From Steinernema hermaphroditum (taxonomy: Eukaryota > Nematoda > Chromadorea > Rhabditida > Steinernematidae): DNA of 64,000 nucleotides. Position numbers and translations under genes: made by a program. Below, piece after piece: positions 40,401-52,300 of the stretch (position 1 is its first letter; each line of letters begins with the position of its first letter). The notes under the pieces were generated by a model. That model was not told the origin of the DNA. It did no database searches and saw nothing but the letters and a program-made list of their open reading frames with translations. The stretch covers positions 4,774,001-4,838,000 of the forward strand of contig CM059625.1 in assembly GCA_030435675.1 (NCBI GenBank). Direction: 5' to 3'.

Positions 40401-43400
40401 CGAACAGTAGAGGAAAATGCCGATGCGGTGGAGGAAGAAGATGAAGCGGCAGAGGAAAGTAACGATGCGGTGGAGGAAGCAGAGCCGGCAGTAGGAGACC
40501 TAACGGTCTACTGGAGTCAACAAGAAGCCGAGCTTGGCGAAGCTCACGGTGCTAAGGATTTGGCTGAGTGTTGCAACAACGCGGAACCCGCTCAACTACA
40601 GGCGGATAACCTTGCACCTGCGAACGACGCGAACGTCGAGAACGTGCACGCGCCAAGCTGTTCACCCGCTGATGAGCTCATGGAATGGTTCAGTGAACCC
40701 ATTGGTCCTGGTCAACGCAACAACGCTGAGACCGTAGTGATTGAGAGTGATCAAAACGAAGCGCAACCCTGTGAAGAAAGCCACACAAATATGGAGGTTG
40801 CTTTGATCGAAAACATCGAGGATGTCCCGACTGAAAATGCTGAGGATGGCCATACCGAAACTGAGGAGGATGGCCAAACCGAGAATGTGAAGAATGGGCA
40901 GAGCGACAGTGCCGAGGATGGGAAGACCGAAAGTGAGGGGGATGTACAAAATGAAAACATGGAGAATCCACAGGCCGAAAATGCGGAAAACGAACCTGCA
41001 GAAGGCGAAAGATGGGTAGAAGTCATGGTGCGCATTTTTAAACCAAAGGTCAATCCTGCGAAAGCCAATGAGCCGAAGACTGGCGAAACGGCTCCCGAAG
41101 AAGCGGAAGCCGGCAGTTCCGAAACTAACGCGACGAACTCCGATGAAGCCGCCACAGAAGCCGCCACAGAAGCTGCTACAGATGGTGCCGCAGAAGGTGC
41201 CGCAGAAACTGCCACAGAAGCCGCCCCAGAGGTCGCCATAGAAGCTGCCGTAGAAGCTGCCACAGAAGCCGCCCTAGAACTGGCCACAGAAGCTGCCATA
41301 GAAGCCACTCCAGAGGTCGCCATAGAAGCTGCCGCAGAAGCTGCCATAGGAGCCGCCCCAGAGGTCGGCATAGAAGCTGCCGCAGAAGCTGCCACAGAAG
41401 CCGCCCCAGAGGTCGCCACAGAAGCTGCCGCAGAAACCGCCACAGAAGCGGAAAGCATCGAAACTCCTGTCGAGAATGCCGCTAGCGACGATATCATCGA
41501 AAATGCGGATAACATTGAAAGTTCCGACGACCCCGAGACTGTTGATACCGCAACTGCTGTGGAGCCAATCGAACAGGTGGCGAACGACACGGTTGACATG
41601 GAAGAACCAAATGCCCAAGGTGAGGGTGAGGAGGCTAACCGTGTGTTCAGCCCTGAGGACGTCTTTTACTGGTTTCATCATAAAGGTACCGACGAGGACG
41701 CAGCAGATGGACAGCATTCTCCGAGTTTGGAAGCTACTCAACACGACAAGGAGGCGAATGACGCTGAACACTCGCCGAGCACCCACTATTCCTCCACTCA
41801 TCATGGATCAACGGAAGTTCTGCTTCAAATCGCTACCTCGCCCGACTCAAAAGATTCTGCCAAAGACGTTCAGTCGGAATCAGAAGGCCCGACTGCTGTT
41901 GCCAGTCAGACCCCGGTCCCTGTGCAGAATGAAGCAGATGAGAAAGTTTCTGCGGGAAAGATGACTGAGACCCGTGAGGAACCGAAATTATCTGAGAAGA
42001 AAAGCACCGAAGTACAAGTAGAAGCAGCGGGATGGGAAGAGTCGAATGCAGAAGTAGTCGCTGCGTCTTCGCAAGACCTCGACCGTAGTTTGGCTGATGT
42101 GGAGCTCATAGTTTCGGACCTTCTGGACGACGCTGCCAAGAACGTTCAGTCCAACTCCGACGTTCCGCCTCCCGTCGATAGTACTTCCGTTGGTCCAAAT
42201 GAAAGGAGCGACAACTCCACTACATCTGTAAGTTTTTGACCACGAGAAAGCAACATAAAAAGCGGTTTTTGCAGACCCACCCCAGCATGACCTCACAACA
42301 ACCGGAACCTAGCATTTCTCCGTCCAGGGCGAACGATCAGACTCAAGAAAGCATCAAAGCTGTCGAGGTATTTAGACTTGATCTGAAAGAGGTTTCACAG
42401 TCAATATCATGCTTGCAGGATCAATCTGAGACTCCTAAACAAACTGAAACCGAACAGTCTTCAATGGCGACGGGCGATCGTGCAATGGAAGTACCAAGAG
42501 TCGTAAAGGTGCGTTTTTCGGCGTTTTTTTTAGTTAACCGCCTTAAAAAGATCTCAAAAAATCCATTTTGACGACTTCCTTGTTTGCACCTTCAAGGAGC
42601 AATATGAGCTGGGCCAGTAAAGTTCTGCGAAAAGAGAGCCACTAAGACTTAAATTAAAGCCCATGGAAATCCGTTTCTTCACTTCTTAAAGTCCACATTT
42701 CAGAAGAGACAGAGCCTAGAAGAGCAACTGGCAATGAGTTCCGACGAAGACGACGAACCAGCAGATATCGGACGAGTCAATACGGTATTTTCGTTTTATC
42801 TAAACAGAAATGTGGAAAAACTAACTTCAGGCGGTACCCCACGCAGTATCGAAGCAAGCGGAACCACGCACCTCTTCAAGCAAGACTACTGACCAAGGAC
42901 TTGATGTCCCCAAAGCCCTTGAGGTATGTGTTAATTTTGTCTTCGTGGCGTTGCCTTGTATGGAATACCACAACCACATACTTTGCAGGAAAGACGCCAG
43001 AGTCTCGCCGAACAGCTCGCGATGAGTTCCGACGATGACGACGAGCCAGTGAAGTCCAGTCGTTCGTCAAGGTCCTTCAGGCGGTCAAAATCCTCAAAGG
43101 TTTCGAAGAATGACGGCAAAAGAAGTGGAAGTGTTGGCGAAGTCATCAAGGTAGGTAGTCGTCAGAGATGCTCTTTTTGGCATTAGGCTTCTACATCTTT
43201 CACAATTCTTTATTTTAGGCCAAAAAGCGACGAGTTGAAGATACTGAGAAGATTGTCGTCAGCCGAGATAAGCCCGAACCAGTGAATGATGTGGCAGAAG
43301 GTGGATCGAACCAGGAAGAGTCAGCCGCCAGTCCCAGACTTGACGCTGGTTTAGCTCTGCTTGCTGTAGATGAGCCTAATGTTGACGATTCCGACAAACT

Positions 43401-46089
43401 CGAGGAGGGCAATGATGCGGCGGCAAAGGGGTGGAATCAAGGGGAGGCAGCTGAAACTCGCAAATTTGGAATTAGGTTCAAGTTGCAATCACAGCCGGTT
43501 CCCAGTTCATCTCCAGTGCCACCTGTACTGAAGCCGTCCTCAAGCACCAGTAGCCTGAACAGCTCAATAGTGGAACCGCTGCCAATACCTGCGTCCCCAA
43601 TTCAGGCACTTTCCAAGCAGTCTGAGCAACCATCATTCGAAACGCTTCGGTCTTACGGAATTGGAGTGACTCCACCCTCAACTGGAACTCAGTCAAAGCA
43701 TCAATCGAAGAAACGTTTGCGTCAAGATAGCACGATTGTTGAACAGCCTCAAACAACTGAAGCCCCGGCTCAGTCTAGTTCGAAGGTTTCCCCGGCTCAG
43801 TCCATCTTGAAGGCTTTCCCGGCTCATTCCAGCTTGAAGGTTTTCCCGGCTCAGTCTGGTTTAAAGATTTCCATCCGTAGAGTATCTGAACAACAGTCAT
43901 TGATTCAAGAGACATCGGTGGAGACGCCTCGAGGATCGGGAATCGAAGAATCGACGCCCATCAAAACAACAGCAAAGCCATCTTCCAATGAAATCGAAAC
44001 CCATCAGCAATCAGAAAAGCAGTTGAGCCAAAAGAGGGCGACTGTCGAACAACCGCCAACAGCTGAAGCCCGGGTTCGACCTGTTTCCAAGATCCCGGTC
44101 TTCAAAGCACCTGAACAGAAGCCTGCACTCCAAGAAACATCGTTGGATCTTCTGCGGTCCTTCGGACTTGGAGAACCTGCTCACAAGTTGAAACAGTCTT
44201 TGAATGCAAGGAAGAAGCAGCTGAGTCAGAGTAGTGCGGCAGCAGTCCAGAAGAAGCTGAATCAGACCAGTCCGACAGGAATCCAGAAGCAGCTGAGTCA
44301 GACCAGTCCGACAGGAATCCAGAAGCAGCTGAGTCAGACCAGTCCGACAGGAATCCAGAAGCAGCTGAGTCAGACCAGTCCGACAGGAATCCAGAAGCAG
44401 CTGAGCCAGAGTAGTCCGACAGCAATCCAGAAACAGCTGATTCAGACCAGTCCGACAGCAATCCAGAAGCAGCTGAGTCAGACCAGTCCGACAGGAATCC
44501 AGAAGCAGCTGAGCCAGAGTAGTCCAACAGCAATCCAGAAACAGCTGATTCAGACCAGTCCGACAGTCGCACATTCGCCGGCAATTGAAGTTCAGCCTCA
44601 GCCTATTTCAAATAGCGCACTCGAGCAGCAATCTACGCCTCATGCACCTTCGTCAGAAACGCGTAGGTCACTCGGAGTCGGAGAAACATCCAGTGAATAC
44701 AGCGCTCCATGCGTAAAGAAAAGCAGGTCCGAGGCACCTTCAGTAACTTCTGACACTGCACACTCGAATGGACATGTGCCCTCTCAGCAGTACCAGGCAG
44801 CTCCAGAAATACCCGTGAACTCCAGTCAGCCAGTTCAGCAAGCCACAAACTCAAACGATGCTTATGCCTATCTATACTCTCAACAGGCGGCAGCAGAAAA
44901 CGCTAATGGACAAGTGTACAATGGAGCAGCGACCTCAACTCCGCAGATGCCTGTGTACAACAGCACTTGTCAGCAACAAGCTCCAGTTTCTACCACCAAT
45001 AATGGATATCATACCACTGAACAGCCTATCATTTACCAGCAGCAACGCCCTGACGTGTGCCCTCCTCCCCAGTACACACATCCTCTTCCGCCCAGACGCC
45101 AGCAGTATCCAGTCCCTGAGAACACGCAGGCTCGCTCGGCTATGCATGCACAGTCTGCTACAAGCATGCACCAGCAACGTTCTCACTTCGATGCCACTCC
45201 GAGCACTCAGTACATGGCGATGCAGCGTCAGTTCGTCCCACCTTCAACTCAGCAACAGAACGTGCATCTTCAACGTTACGTGCAGCAAGAACCTGCCAGA
45301 GGATCTCAAGGATCGTCTGCAGTAATTCCTGGATCGCTCAACATCAACCGACCAATGTCCTGTTACGCAGCAGCCTGCTACAATGCGATGGTTCCCGGGA
45401 ATTTGTACCAGAACGGGACAATGAGCATGAACAACAATTCCACCGTTCTATCGTGCAATCCCGCGGCTCCTCACACATCGATGTCCTACGACATTTACCA
45501 AACACAGCGTTACGACAACGTCTCTGGGCAATCGTCGCAAGCTGCTTATGCTCCAAACCCAACTCCGACCAAAACTCCCTCGCAGCAGGTTACCCACAGC
45601 ACGCCGCCGAAGAGTTCCTATCGTCGTCCATCACGCTGGGACCAAATGAGGCCACATAACCACCAGTCTGCAGGTAGGCCATGATTCCACTGATTTTTGG
45701 AAGCCAAATAATCGTGCGCAACTAACCACAAAGGAGTACAACTGATAGAATACAACCAGTAGATATGAGAGTAAAACAATAATGCAGTTGACGGCCTTAG
45801 ACCCTAACATTGTTTGGTAGGAAAGATTCATAGGCGTTTCGCCACCATATAAAAACTAAAAACTTAAGTAACATTGACTAAACTGTCGATTATTTAAGCG
45901 CCTACGGCACCCCAGCGAGCACCGCTGACCGACACCGAGCTCTATGTCGAATCTAAACGCAGAGGCATGGACTACTCGAAGCACCTAAGCACCTTGGGCA
46001 TGAGGATGCGGCAGACCGCGGACAGCTCCCAAGGTCACAGATACAGACAGTCCAGCACTCGGAACGCCCCGAGGTACAGGGACTACTAG
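37430..46089 (+). CDS. Giant acidic, repeat-rich protein of unknown function
   Basis: Twelve exons: 37430-37600, 37649-37816, 37862-37980, 38025-38128, 38300-38479, 38530-42227, 42275-42508, 42704-42784, 42831-42923, 42989-43150, 43219-45673 and 45899-46089. They give 2551 residues with every junction in phase. The first 250 residues or so look folded and match no family I know. A short helical Lys/Glu segment follows, then about 1150 residues very rich in Glu, Ala and Asp. Next come two copies of an Arg-Gln-Ser-Leu / Met-Ser-Ser-Asp-acidic motif in exons 8 and 10, a Ser/Arg/Lys basic patch, a Gln/Ser/Pro-rich region with tandem repeats, and a Gln/Tyr/Pro-rich low-complexity tail. The last exon ends basic and Tyr/Arg-rich. 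Most of it should be disordered. The composition suggests a nuclear scaffold or condensate protein, but this is inference. It might be two genes, though phase agreement across exons 6-7 argues for one. Confidence 0.75.
38826..39452 (+). repeat. Four coding repeats of about 46-57 residues
   Basis: Units start at 38826, 38997, 39135 and 39306; the first three are 171, 138 and 171 nt. Each begins near PAGPS or PDDPA, has an IPAS-x-x-VEPA block and ends with a DEMETDE-type acidic segment and NPPE. Unit lengths are multiples of three, so the frame is kept. Confidence 0.85.
40815..40990 (+). repeat. Short Glu/Asp/Gly coding repeats
   Basis: Successive degenerate units of the form ENAEDGHTE, EEDGQTENV and AEDGKTESE, about eight to ten residues each, lie inside exon 6 of the giant acidic protein. 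Confidence 0.7.
41148..41453 (+). repeat. Ala/Glu-rich coding repeats
   Basis: About 100 residues made almost only of EAATEAAPEVA-like units, with GCC/GCT Ala and GAA Glu codons. The sequence predicts a long helix or a disordered polyampholyte-poor tract. The opposite strand is also open here purely because of this composition. Confidence 0.85.
43774..43872 (+). repeat. 27-bp coding tandem repeat, about 3.5 copies
   Basis: Nine-residue units of the type SxLKVFPAQ start at 43774, 43801 and 43828, with a partial copy at 43855, inside exon 11 of the giant acidic protein. Confidence 0.8.
44215..44574 (+). repeat. 36-bp coding minisatellite, ten copies
   Basis: Ten units of 12 codons with consensus KQLSQTSPTGIQ. 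Units 3-5 and 8 match the consensus; units 6, 7, 9 and 10 share SSPTAIQ or KQLIQ variants in an alternating order; the first two and the last are divergent. The pattern implies recent unequal exchange of a two-unit block. Each unit carries possible Ser/Thr-Pro phosphorylation sites. Confidence 0.95.
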
Positions 46090-47040
46090 CTGGATCTGTA
46101 TAAAGTAGGTAGTTCTGAGTATAGCCTTCAATAATAATACTTTGCATTTAGATGACGCTTACAATTCATGCATTTGCATACCATGTCAATCCTGCAGTAA
46201 AGCAGTTCCTCTTATTTTGATAAATGATACCGTCTTTGTAATCACCTATTTCGCAGTATTCTATGTGCATATCTTACTAACCACTATCCTTGATCTACTA
46301 CTTTTAATGGCTCTCTTAAACTGCTTGTCAGATTAGACTCTTTCCACGTGTACTGATCTCTACGAGCGTGTTCCTCGCCATTGTATTTACTTTAAGCACA
46401 TATCTACCTGTATAATGTATATTCTGCCATGAATAAAGTTGAAATGTATACTTGAAGTCGCAACAATAGCAACAGAACTACTCTTAACAGATGCCAGATC
46501 ATTGGTGAGCTGAAGCACGTGTACATCAGCATGCATCCCTCGATATGTTGAAATATGCATCCCTCATCCCTCAATTTCATCCGCTTGATATCACCATGAA
46601 GAGAGACATCTAAATTGCAAACCAACCTCCCACTTATCAGTCATAAACTATGGTCTTCTATATGAATTTCATGGTATTAGCAGAAGAACGTGTGAACTTT
46701 TGAGAAGAAAGCATCACATATCGCTTGATCCGCAAACGATTAGCACTTTCACACCCTTACTGTCCAGTGAAGTCAATGTGCAATCCATTTCTTCTCTGCT
46801 AAGACGTGCACATCGTTCGCACCGTCACTTCTGTGTGTGGTCTGCAAGTGCGACGGTTGACCGACGGCACATGACGACGTCGCACTGTTAACGCACGGTC
46901 GAGTTGAACAAATCGACTCGTCCGCCTCGACACGAAGTCCCTGACGAAGTCGCACCCCTTTTTTCAGACTGAACTGCCCTCGTATGAACTGAAAATTGCG
47001 GCCCAGGCCTCCTTTGAGCCTTCCCGCGTTTTGAATCCGT
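46090..47040. other. Intergenic region before the first ING3-like gene
   Basis: About 950 bases holding the 3' end of the upstream gene with its AATAAA, then the likely promoter of the first ING3-like gene. A TTTTTCAG acceptor ends at 46967, 73 bases before the start codon. No other gene was seen. Confidence 0.5.
46432..46437 (+). promoter_or_regulatory. Putative polyadenylation signal of the giant acidic protein
   Basis: AATAAA, 343 bases after the stop codon. Confidence 0.5.
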
Positions 47041-48805
47041 ATGCAGTTTCTTGATGACTACATCGAATGTAAGAGCGAAAATGATAAGGCAGAGGATGTG
47101 AAAATGCAAGAATTTAGTGCTCGACAACGTACCGGCGGAGGTGCGCGAACGATTCGAAGAGATGCGCAGACTGGATGAGTTAAATAATCGTGAGTAAAAC
47201 GCGAACACAACGCCTAATTCCGTCTGATTCTCCTCCTTCAGAGGCCACGCTCGAATACGAACGTAAATGTAGCGAGTACATTACACTGTCCAGACAGCGA
47301 ACTCCAGGCGAGAGGAGCGAAGCTAAAAAAATTCTCGACGAGGTAATCATTTTCATAAATACACCCAACCTCCGATCGCCGGGCGGCCATTTCAGATGCT
47401 CAAAGCAATACGGCATCGCGGTTCACAGAAGGTCCTCATGGCCGATCAGATGTACGAAATGATGAAAAAATACGAGGAACGACTGACGAAGGAGTCGGTG
47501 CTATACAAATACGAGTTAGAAGCGGACAATCCGGGAATAACAGAGCAGATCGAAGGCCGATTCAGTCAGACGGTACGCAGTTACAAGCCAATTCGAGGAG
47601 AGAAGAAGAAACGGGGACGAAAACCGGGTTCCGTGAACAGGCCCAACGTGCTCACCGGCTCCAACGGGCCTTTGCTGGAGAACGGCAATCATATCGCGCA
47701 AATACTGCTTGGAGATCTCACAAATGGACATAGTTCAACGATGGAGAACGGCAGAAACGGGAAAGACGAGAATCTACCTGTGAGTTTGAGTCTACGATCT
47801 TTGAACCTGGGTTTGAACGCAAAAGTTAAATAGAGCAAGCATTCACGACGGCCGTAGATCCAGAAACTGTGGATTGATTATGATGTTAAACGTAAACAAT
47901 GCTCAACATCTTAGTTTCGATGTCGCACCCATCATGGAGTCTCTTAGATTTAGCTAGCATCAAAAACGAATAGTGTCGAAGCCATTTTTAACTCATTTTA
48001 GTAATTTACGAATTCCCATCTGAAGAGGTTATTGCAATATACCTCAAGCATCTTAAACATAGCGATCCCTCCTTAACGTCCATCTACTATGTGTAAAATC
48101 AGCCCATAGAGCCTTCAGAATGGCGCCCCCAGAATTGTTTTGCTCATCCAACACAAAATTAGAATAAGTTTTATTCGACAATCATTAGATTAATTTCAGC
48201 GGCGGAAGCCCATCTCTCCCGGCATGACGATGGCCTCAATACAGCGCCAAAGTCGAGAACGTTCACATTCCAGATCGCGCGGCTCTCGGGCGTCCACTCC
48301 GGGCATCAAGGCGAACCCCCTGGCCAACGGCGTGAACCCAGCGGCATCGCCGCTGCTCATGAACGCGTCAGAGAGTCGTCATGGACGACCGCGCAAGCTT
48401 ACGTCACGTGCTCAGGAGATGATTATCAATAGGCTCGAGAACCGCATTGGCCGCCCACCTGGATCCGGCTCCACGGCGCACAGGCCAGCCGAGTTCGTGC
48501 ACAACGGCCCTCCGGAGCCGATGAGAACGGAAGTCGGCGAAGAAGACAACGATCTGCGGACGTGGTGCATATGCGAAGAGGTGGGAGCCCTTATCCGCGA
48601 CGTCACCTATAATATCGGCTAATTCCAGAAGTCGTATGGCGAGATGGTCGCCTGCGACGGCAAGCAGTGTCCGTACGAATGGTTTCATTACCATTGCGTC
48701 AACGTCACCGAGCCTCCGAAAGGAACGTGGCTCTGTCCCCACTGCAGACAACAAGCCGCATTCAACCATTCTGACTCATCGACGCAGGATCAGAGCGCTC
48801 TGTGA
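47041..48805 (+). CDS. ING3: ING3-like PHD-finger chromatin protein, copy A
   Basis: Six exons: 47041-47068, 47118-47189, 47242-47342, 47396-47779, 48200-48580 and 48629-48805. They give 380 residues. ING3 is the histone-reader subunit of the NuA4/TIP60 acetyltransferase complex and binds H3K4me3. The N-terminal ING domain (about 1-115) is helical and ends with [12 protein letters not shown], close to the ING3 segment ELEADNAGITE. A basic [11 protein letters not shown] patch and a Ser/Arg linker follow. The C-terminal PHD finger has all eight ligands: Cys318, Cys320, Cys331, Cys336, His342, Cys345, Cys358 and Cys361. Tyr325, Met328 and Trp340 sit where the methyl-lysine cage is expected. It is followed 507 bases later by a paralogue in the same orientation. 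Confidence 0.93.
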
Positions 48806-49312
48806 CGGCAAGTGGCTTATTCACCCGACGACGACGTGTCCATTCAAAAGGTCTCCTCAACGGCCATTTCACATATTGCCTGACTTACCGGAAATGGGTA
48901 ACAACCACATCAGTGCCTTCAAATGTTGTCCAGTTATTGTTATTTCGAAAAATAAAAGCGAATCTCACTCTCGACGCGATTAGCCGTCAGGGCCAAGCGG
49001 CGGCTGCGGCTGCAAGAGGCTCGGCGAGGGCGGCGGACGCCGGGCGCGTCGCCAGCTCGTCCAGGGTTGTCACGTGATCGCCACCCGGCCGACATGTGAT
49101 GATAAGTGTCGTGTTTTTCTCGTTAATCACTTTCTGCGAACGTTTTGATTAGTGAACGATTCGCACTGATTAGAAGAGATGTTAACGCGGCGGTCGGCGC
49201 CGTTATCGTCGTGTCATCCGGATGCGTAAATGACACCTAACTTCAGAAGACCCCTAGCCGCAACGGTGTGAAGTGGGCGCCCGGAAACGCTCTTTTTGCA
49301 CGGCCTACAACA
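48806..49312. other. Short spacer between the two ING3-like genes
   Basis: The 507 bases carry the AATAAA of copy A and an acceptor ending at 49246, 66 bases before the copy B start codon. The spacing would be long for a classic nematode operon but does not exclude one. Confidence 0.5.
48951..48956 (+). promoter_or_regulatory. Putative polyadenylation signal of ING3-like copy A
   Basis: AATAAA, 146 bases after the stop codon. Confidence 0.55.
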
Positions 49313-52300
49313 ATGGTGATGTTGGAGAACTTCCGAGAAGGTAATTCCTTAGATAGACACCCTTATCACAGCGCTTATCGCCGCATCGATTCAGTGCTCG
49401 ATCAGCTGTCTCCAGAAGTGCAACAACGACTGCAGAAACTTCGGTCGCTCGACGAAGAGTTCGAAGGTCAGTTTTTGCTTAAAATTAGAACGGCGAAAGT
49501 ATTGTGAAAGGAGCGCAGTCTTCCAAGAAATGGGAAAAGTGCAACATTTCAGTCAAATTATCAGTGATATCGTTGATCCAAAACGGTCTATTTATTTGCA
49601 CTTTTAAACGGATCGATCCTTCGCTTCGCTCACATATAAACTCTAGGTTTTTCATTTGTCGCAGAGCCAAATTCATGTCTTAATTAAAGCTCAAACATGT
49701 ACGTAAATAACCATAATTTTCACATAACAAGATCAATTGATGCGCCAGCGAGGGAAAGTTATATTTTTAGACTGTGTTACAGCATAAAGAGCAACATACG
49801 TTATAAATATGAGCAGCACGTGCTTTACTAGCGTTAAACGGTGGAGAGCAGCGTTCTCGCCGGAGATGTACTGTGCGTTTGTTCATTCCTCGTCAGTATG
49901 CGAAAAAAAATAACGAACCGGTCTCTATGAAACAGTTAACGGGTCGCACGCGCAACGACCACCCACACCAAACAAACAGTCTACGTCACATGGCTAGAAG
50001 GAAAAATGGGTAACTGATTTGCTCCACACTTTATGAAGTTACTACACATCAGATCATTCAAAAAATTCGCTTCATTTAGGGGTAAGAGACACCCTATCGT
50101 TTTGAGATGTGATAGAGTGGCATTTTTTTGTTCACATTGCAGGCAATACTTTGGATGTTCACCGAAAATCGAACGTTCTTTTAGAAAAGCATTTATTTCG
50201 CTTCAACATACACGATAACAGAAGACAATTATGGTATCCTATTTCAGCCCGCAAAGCCCATCTAACGCAGGAAATTACCTCCTTTTTCCAACAATCTAGG
50301 AGTCTCAGCCAACGAGAGAAATGCGAGCGACAAGCGAACATCGACAGGGTATGATCATGTCTGATGTATGGATTATTCGCAGCGAAAAAATTAGGAATTC
50401 GGCCACCTCCGCGCACTCGGGAAGGAAAAGATGTCAGTTTCGGAGAACGTCTATCAAGCGATAGCGAAGTACAACGAACGTCTCACGAAGGAATTCGACG
50501 ACTACAAGCGCGAGATGGACACCGACAATCCGGGGGTGACGGAGCAGATCGAAGCGCGATTCAAGGAGTCACTCGGCTGTAATCTGGTGTTGCCGCCGAA
50601 GCCAAGTAAGTATAAGAGGAGTGCACGGAGATGACGTTGTTTTCAGAACCTGTAAAGCGTCGCGTTCATTCGTTGTGCGATGAAGATGAAGTGAAACCAC
50701 GAGTGGCGACCGCCGTGAGAAAGACGTCGCTGAATATTCCCATCGACGGGCGCATCAGAACGATCAACATGGAGCAGATGGTAGCTAGGTGATCTGAGAT
50801 CCTCATCTGAACGTGCTTTCAGCTTGAATTGCGAAAGCGAAGCATGACAATTGGAGGAGTGGGCGCAACCGATACAAAGACCTTCTTGCAGTCTTTGGCC
50901 AACGCGATCAGTAAGGTAGACTTAGTTTCGATAATTTTCAAAATAGTGAACCAAAGCGTACCGATCATGGTTCGGCCGTGACCAAACACACCTATCATCA
51001 CTTTAGACACAGCGCTATAGAAAGCTTTCCTACACTTATAGAATGTTTTTATGCATAGCACGATAGGGCATATATCAAACAGTTGGCAGAACATTAAAGG
51101 TAAGACTGACCACAGTCAAATAAATGCAATACTGCTAAACTGTATTAGGGAATAAGGAACTAAAAATGTGACCAGACAAATGCGTTCTTTTTGCACACTT
51201 AATCCTGTTAGCATGCACATAACAATCGCTCTCTTTCAAATATGTCACTTTTGGCAGGGCTATTATTGCAGAACGCGCCACGCTTCCGTGCCATAGTGGA
51301 AATCTACCATTTTCCTATGCCGTACTTTGGTCCGCCTATCAATATTGTTGTTTCTAGGGTTGTGCTTGTAGCAGTTACGTAGAATCATGTGGGCTGCATG
51401 TTTCACATGTAAGAGCCCAAAATATGGCACACGTAACATAGCGGAAACAAACAGCTTTTCACCGTAGGTATCCATCTCAAACATTCTTCCAGTGGAACAT
51501 GTGTCTTCCATTTGTGAAGTGCGCCGAAGTTGTTTCGTAGAGAGTAATTATCCACATTTCTCTCCCGTAATCTCAAGCCTTAAAGTAATATTTTCCTCTT
51601 CAGCGTCGCAACAGTGCCGCCGTCCAAAAGGCCCTCTCACTGAAAGACCTCAGCATTCCGCCAGACGTACCAAAGTCCCCGAAATCGCCATCAACTAAAC
51701 AACCGTCACCAAGCTCTCCAAACTGTCGTACGTCTTCCACTACTACCGTAGTCAAGTCGGCTGAAGCAAGTTCATCAAGCGGTGCGCCTCCCACTGTCGT
51801 CCTTGCATGCTCGGAAAGTCGCCACGGTCGCCAGAGAAAGTAACCATTTTTTAAACAAACAGAACATCATTATCAAATGTTGCCTATTTAGACCCACATC
51901 TCGAGTGCAAGAGCTAATTGTAGACGGTCTACAGCACCGTCCTGGACGCCTGGAGCGTGCTGCTCAATCGTCCTTTGGCATCAACCTCACTGCCGTCCAG
52001 AAAGAACTGGATGGCGAGCCGACACCGAAGCGATCGCGGGCAACGGCGCCGAAGGACGACGAGGACGGTGAGGAAAATGAAGAAAAGACGTGGTGTATTT
52101 GCAACGAGGTAACGCTTTAGGTAGTAGTTGGAAGTGACACTATCCTATTGCTGTTGCAGAAATCGTACGGTGAAATGGTCGCGTGCGATAACAAGAAGGT
52201 AGGTACATTTGAACTGATTCTCCTTTCGTTTTTTCGAATCCAAGAACGCATGTAAAAGCGATCAATGAGCAACGCATTCGCCTATCTGTTATCCAGCCTG

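Noticed and set aside
40751..41599. 282-codon open frame on the minus strand
   Set aside because: It is antisense to the Ala/Glu repeats of exon 6. GCC/GAA repeats leave the reverse frame open as Ala/Ser-rich sequence. No splice sites or family support it.
44011..44584. Long minus-strand frames of 160-187 codons
   Set aside because: They are antisense to the 36-bp coding minisatellite and open only because the repeat unit is a multiple of three without reverse stops.
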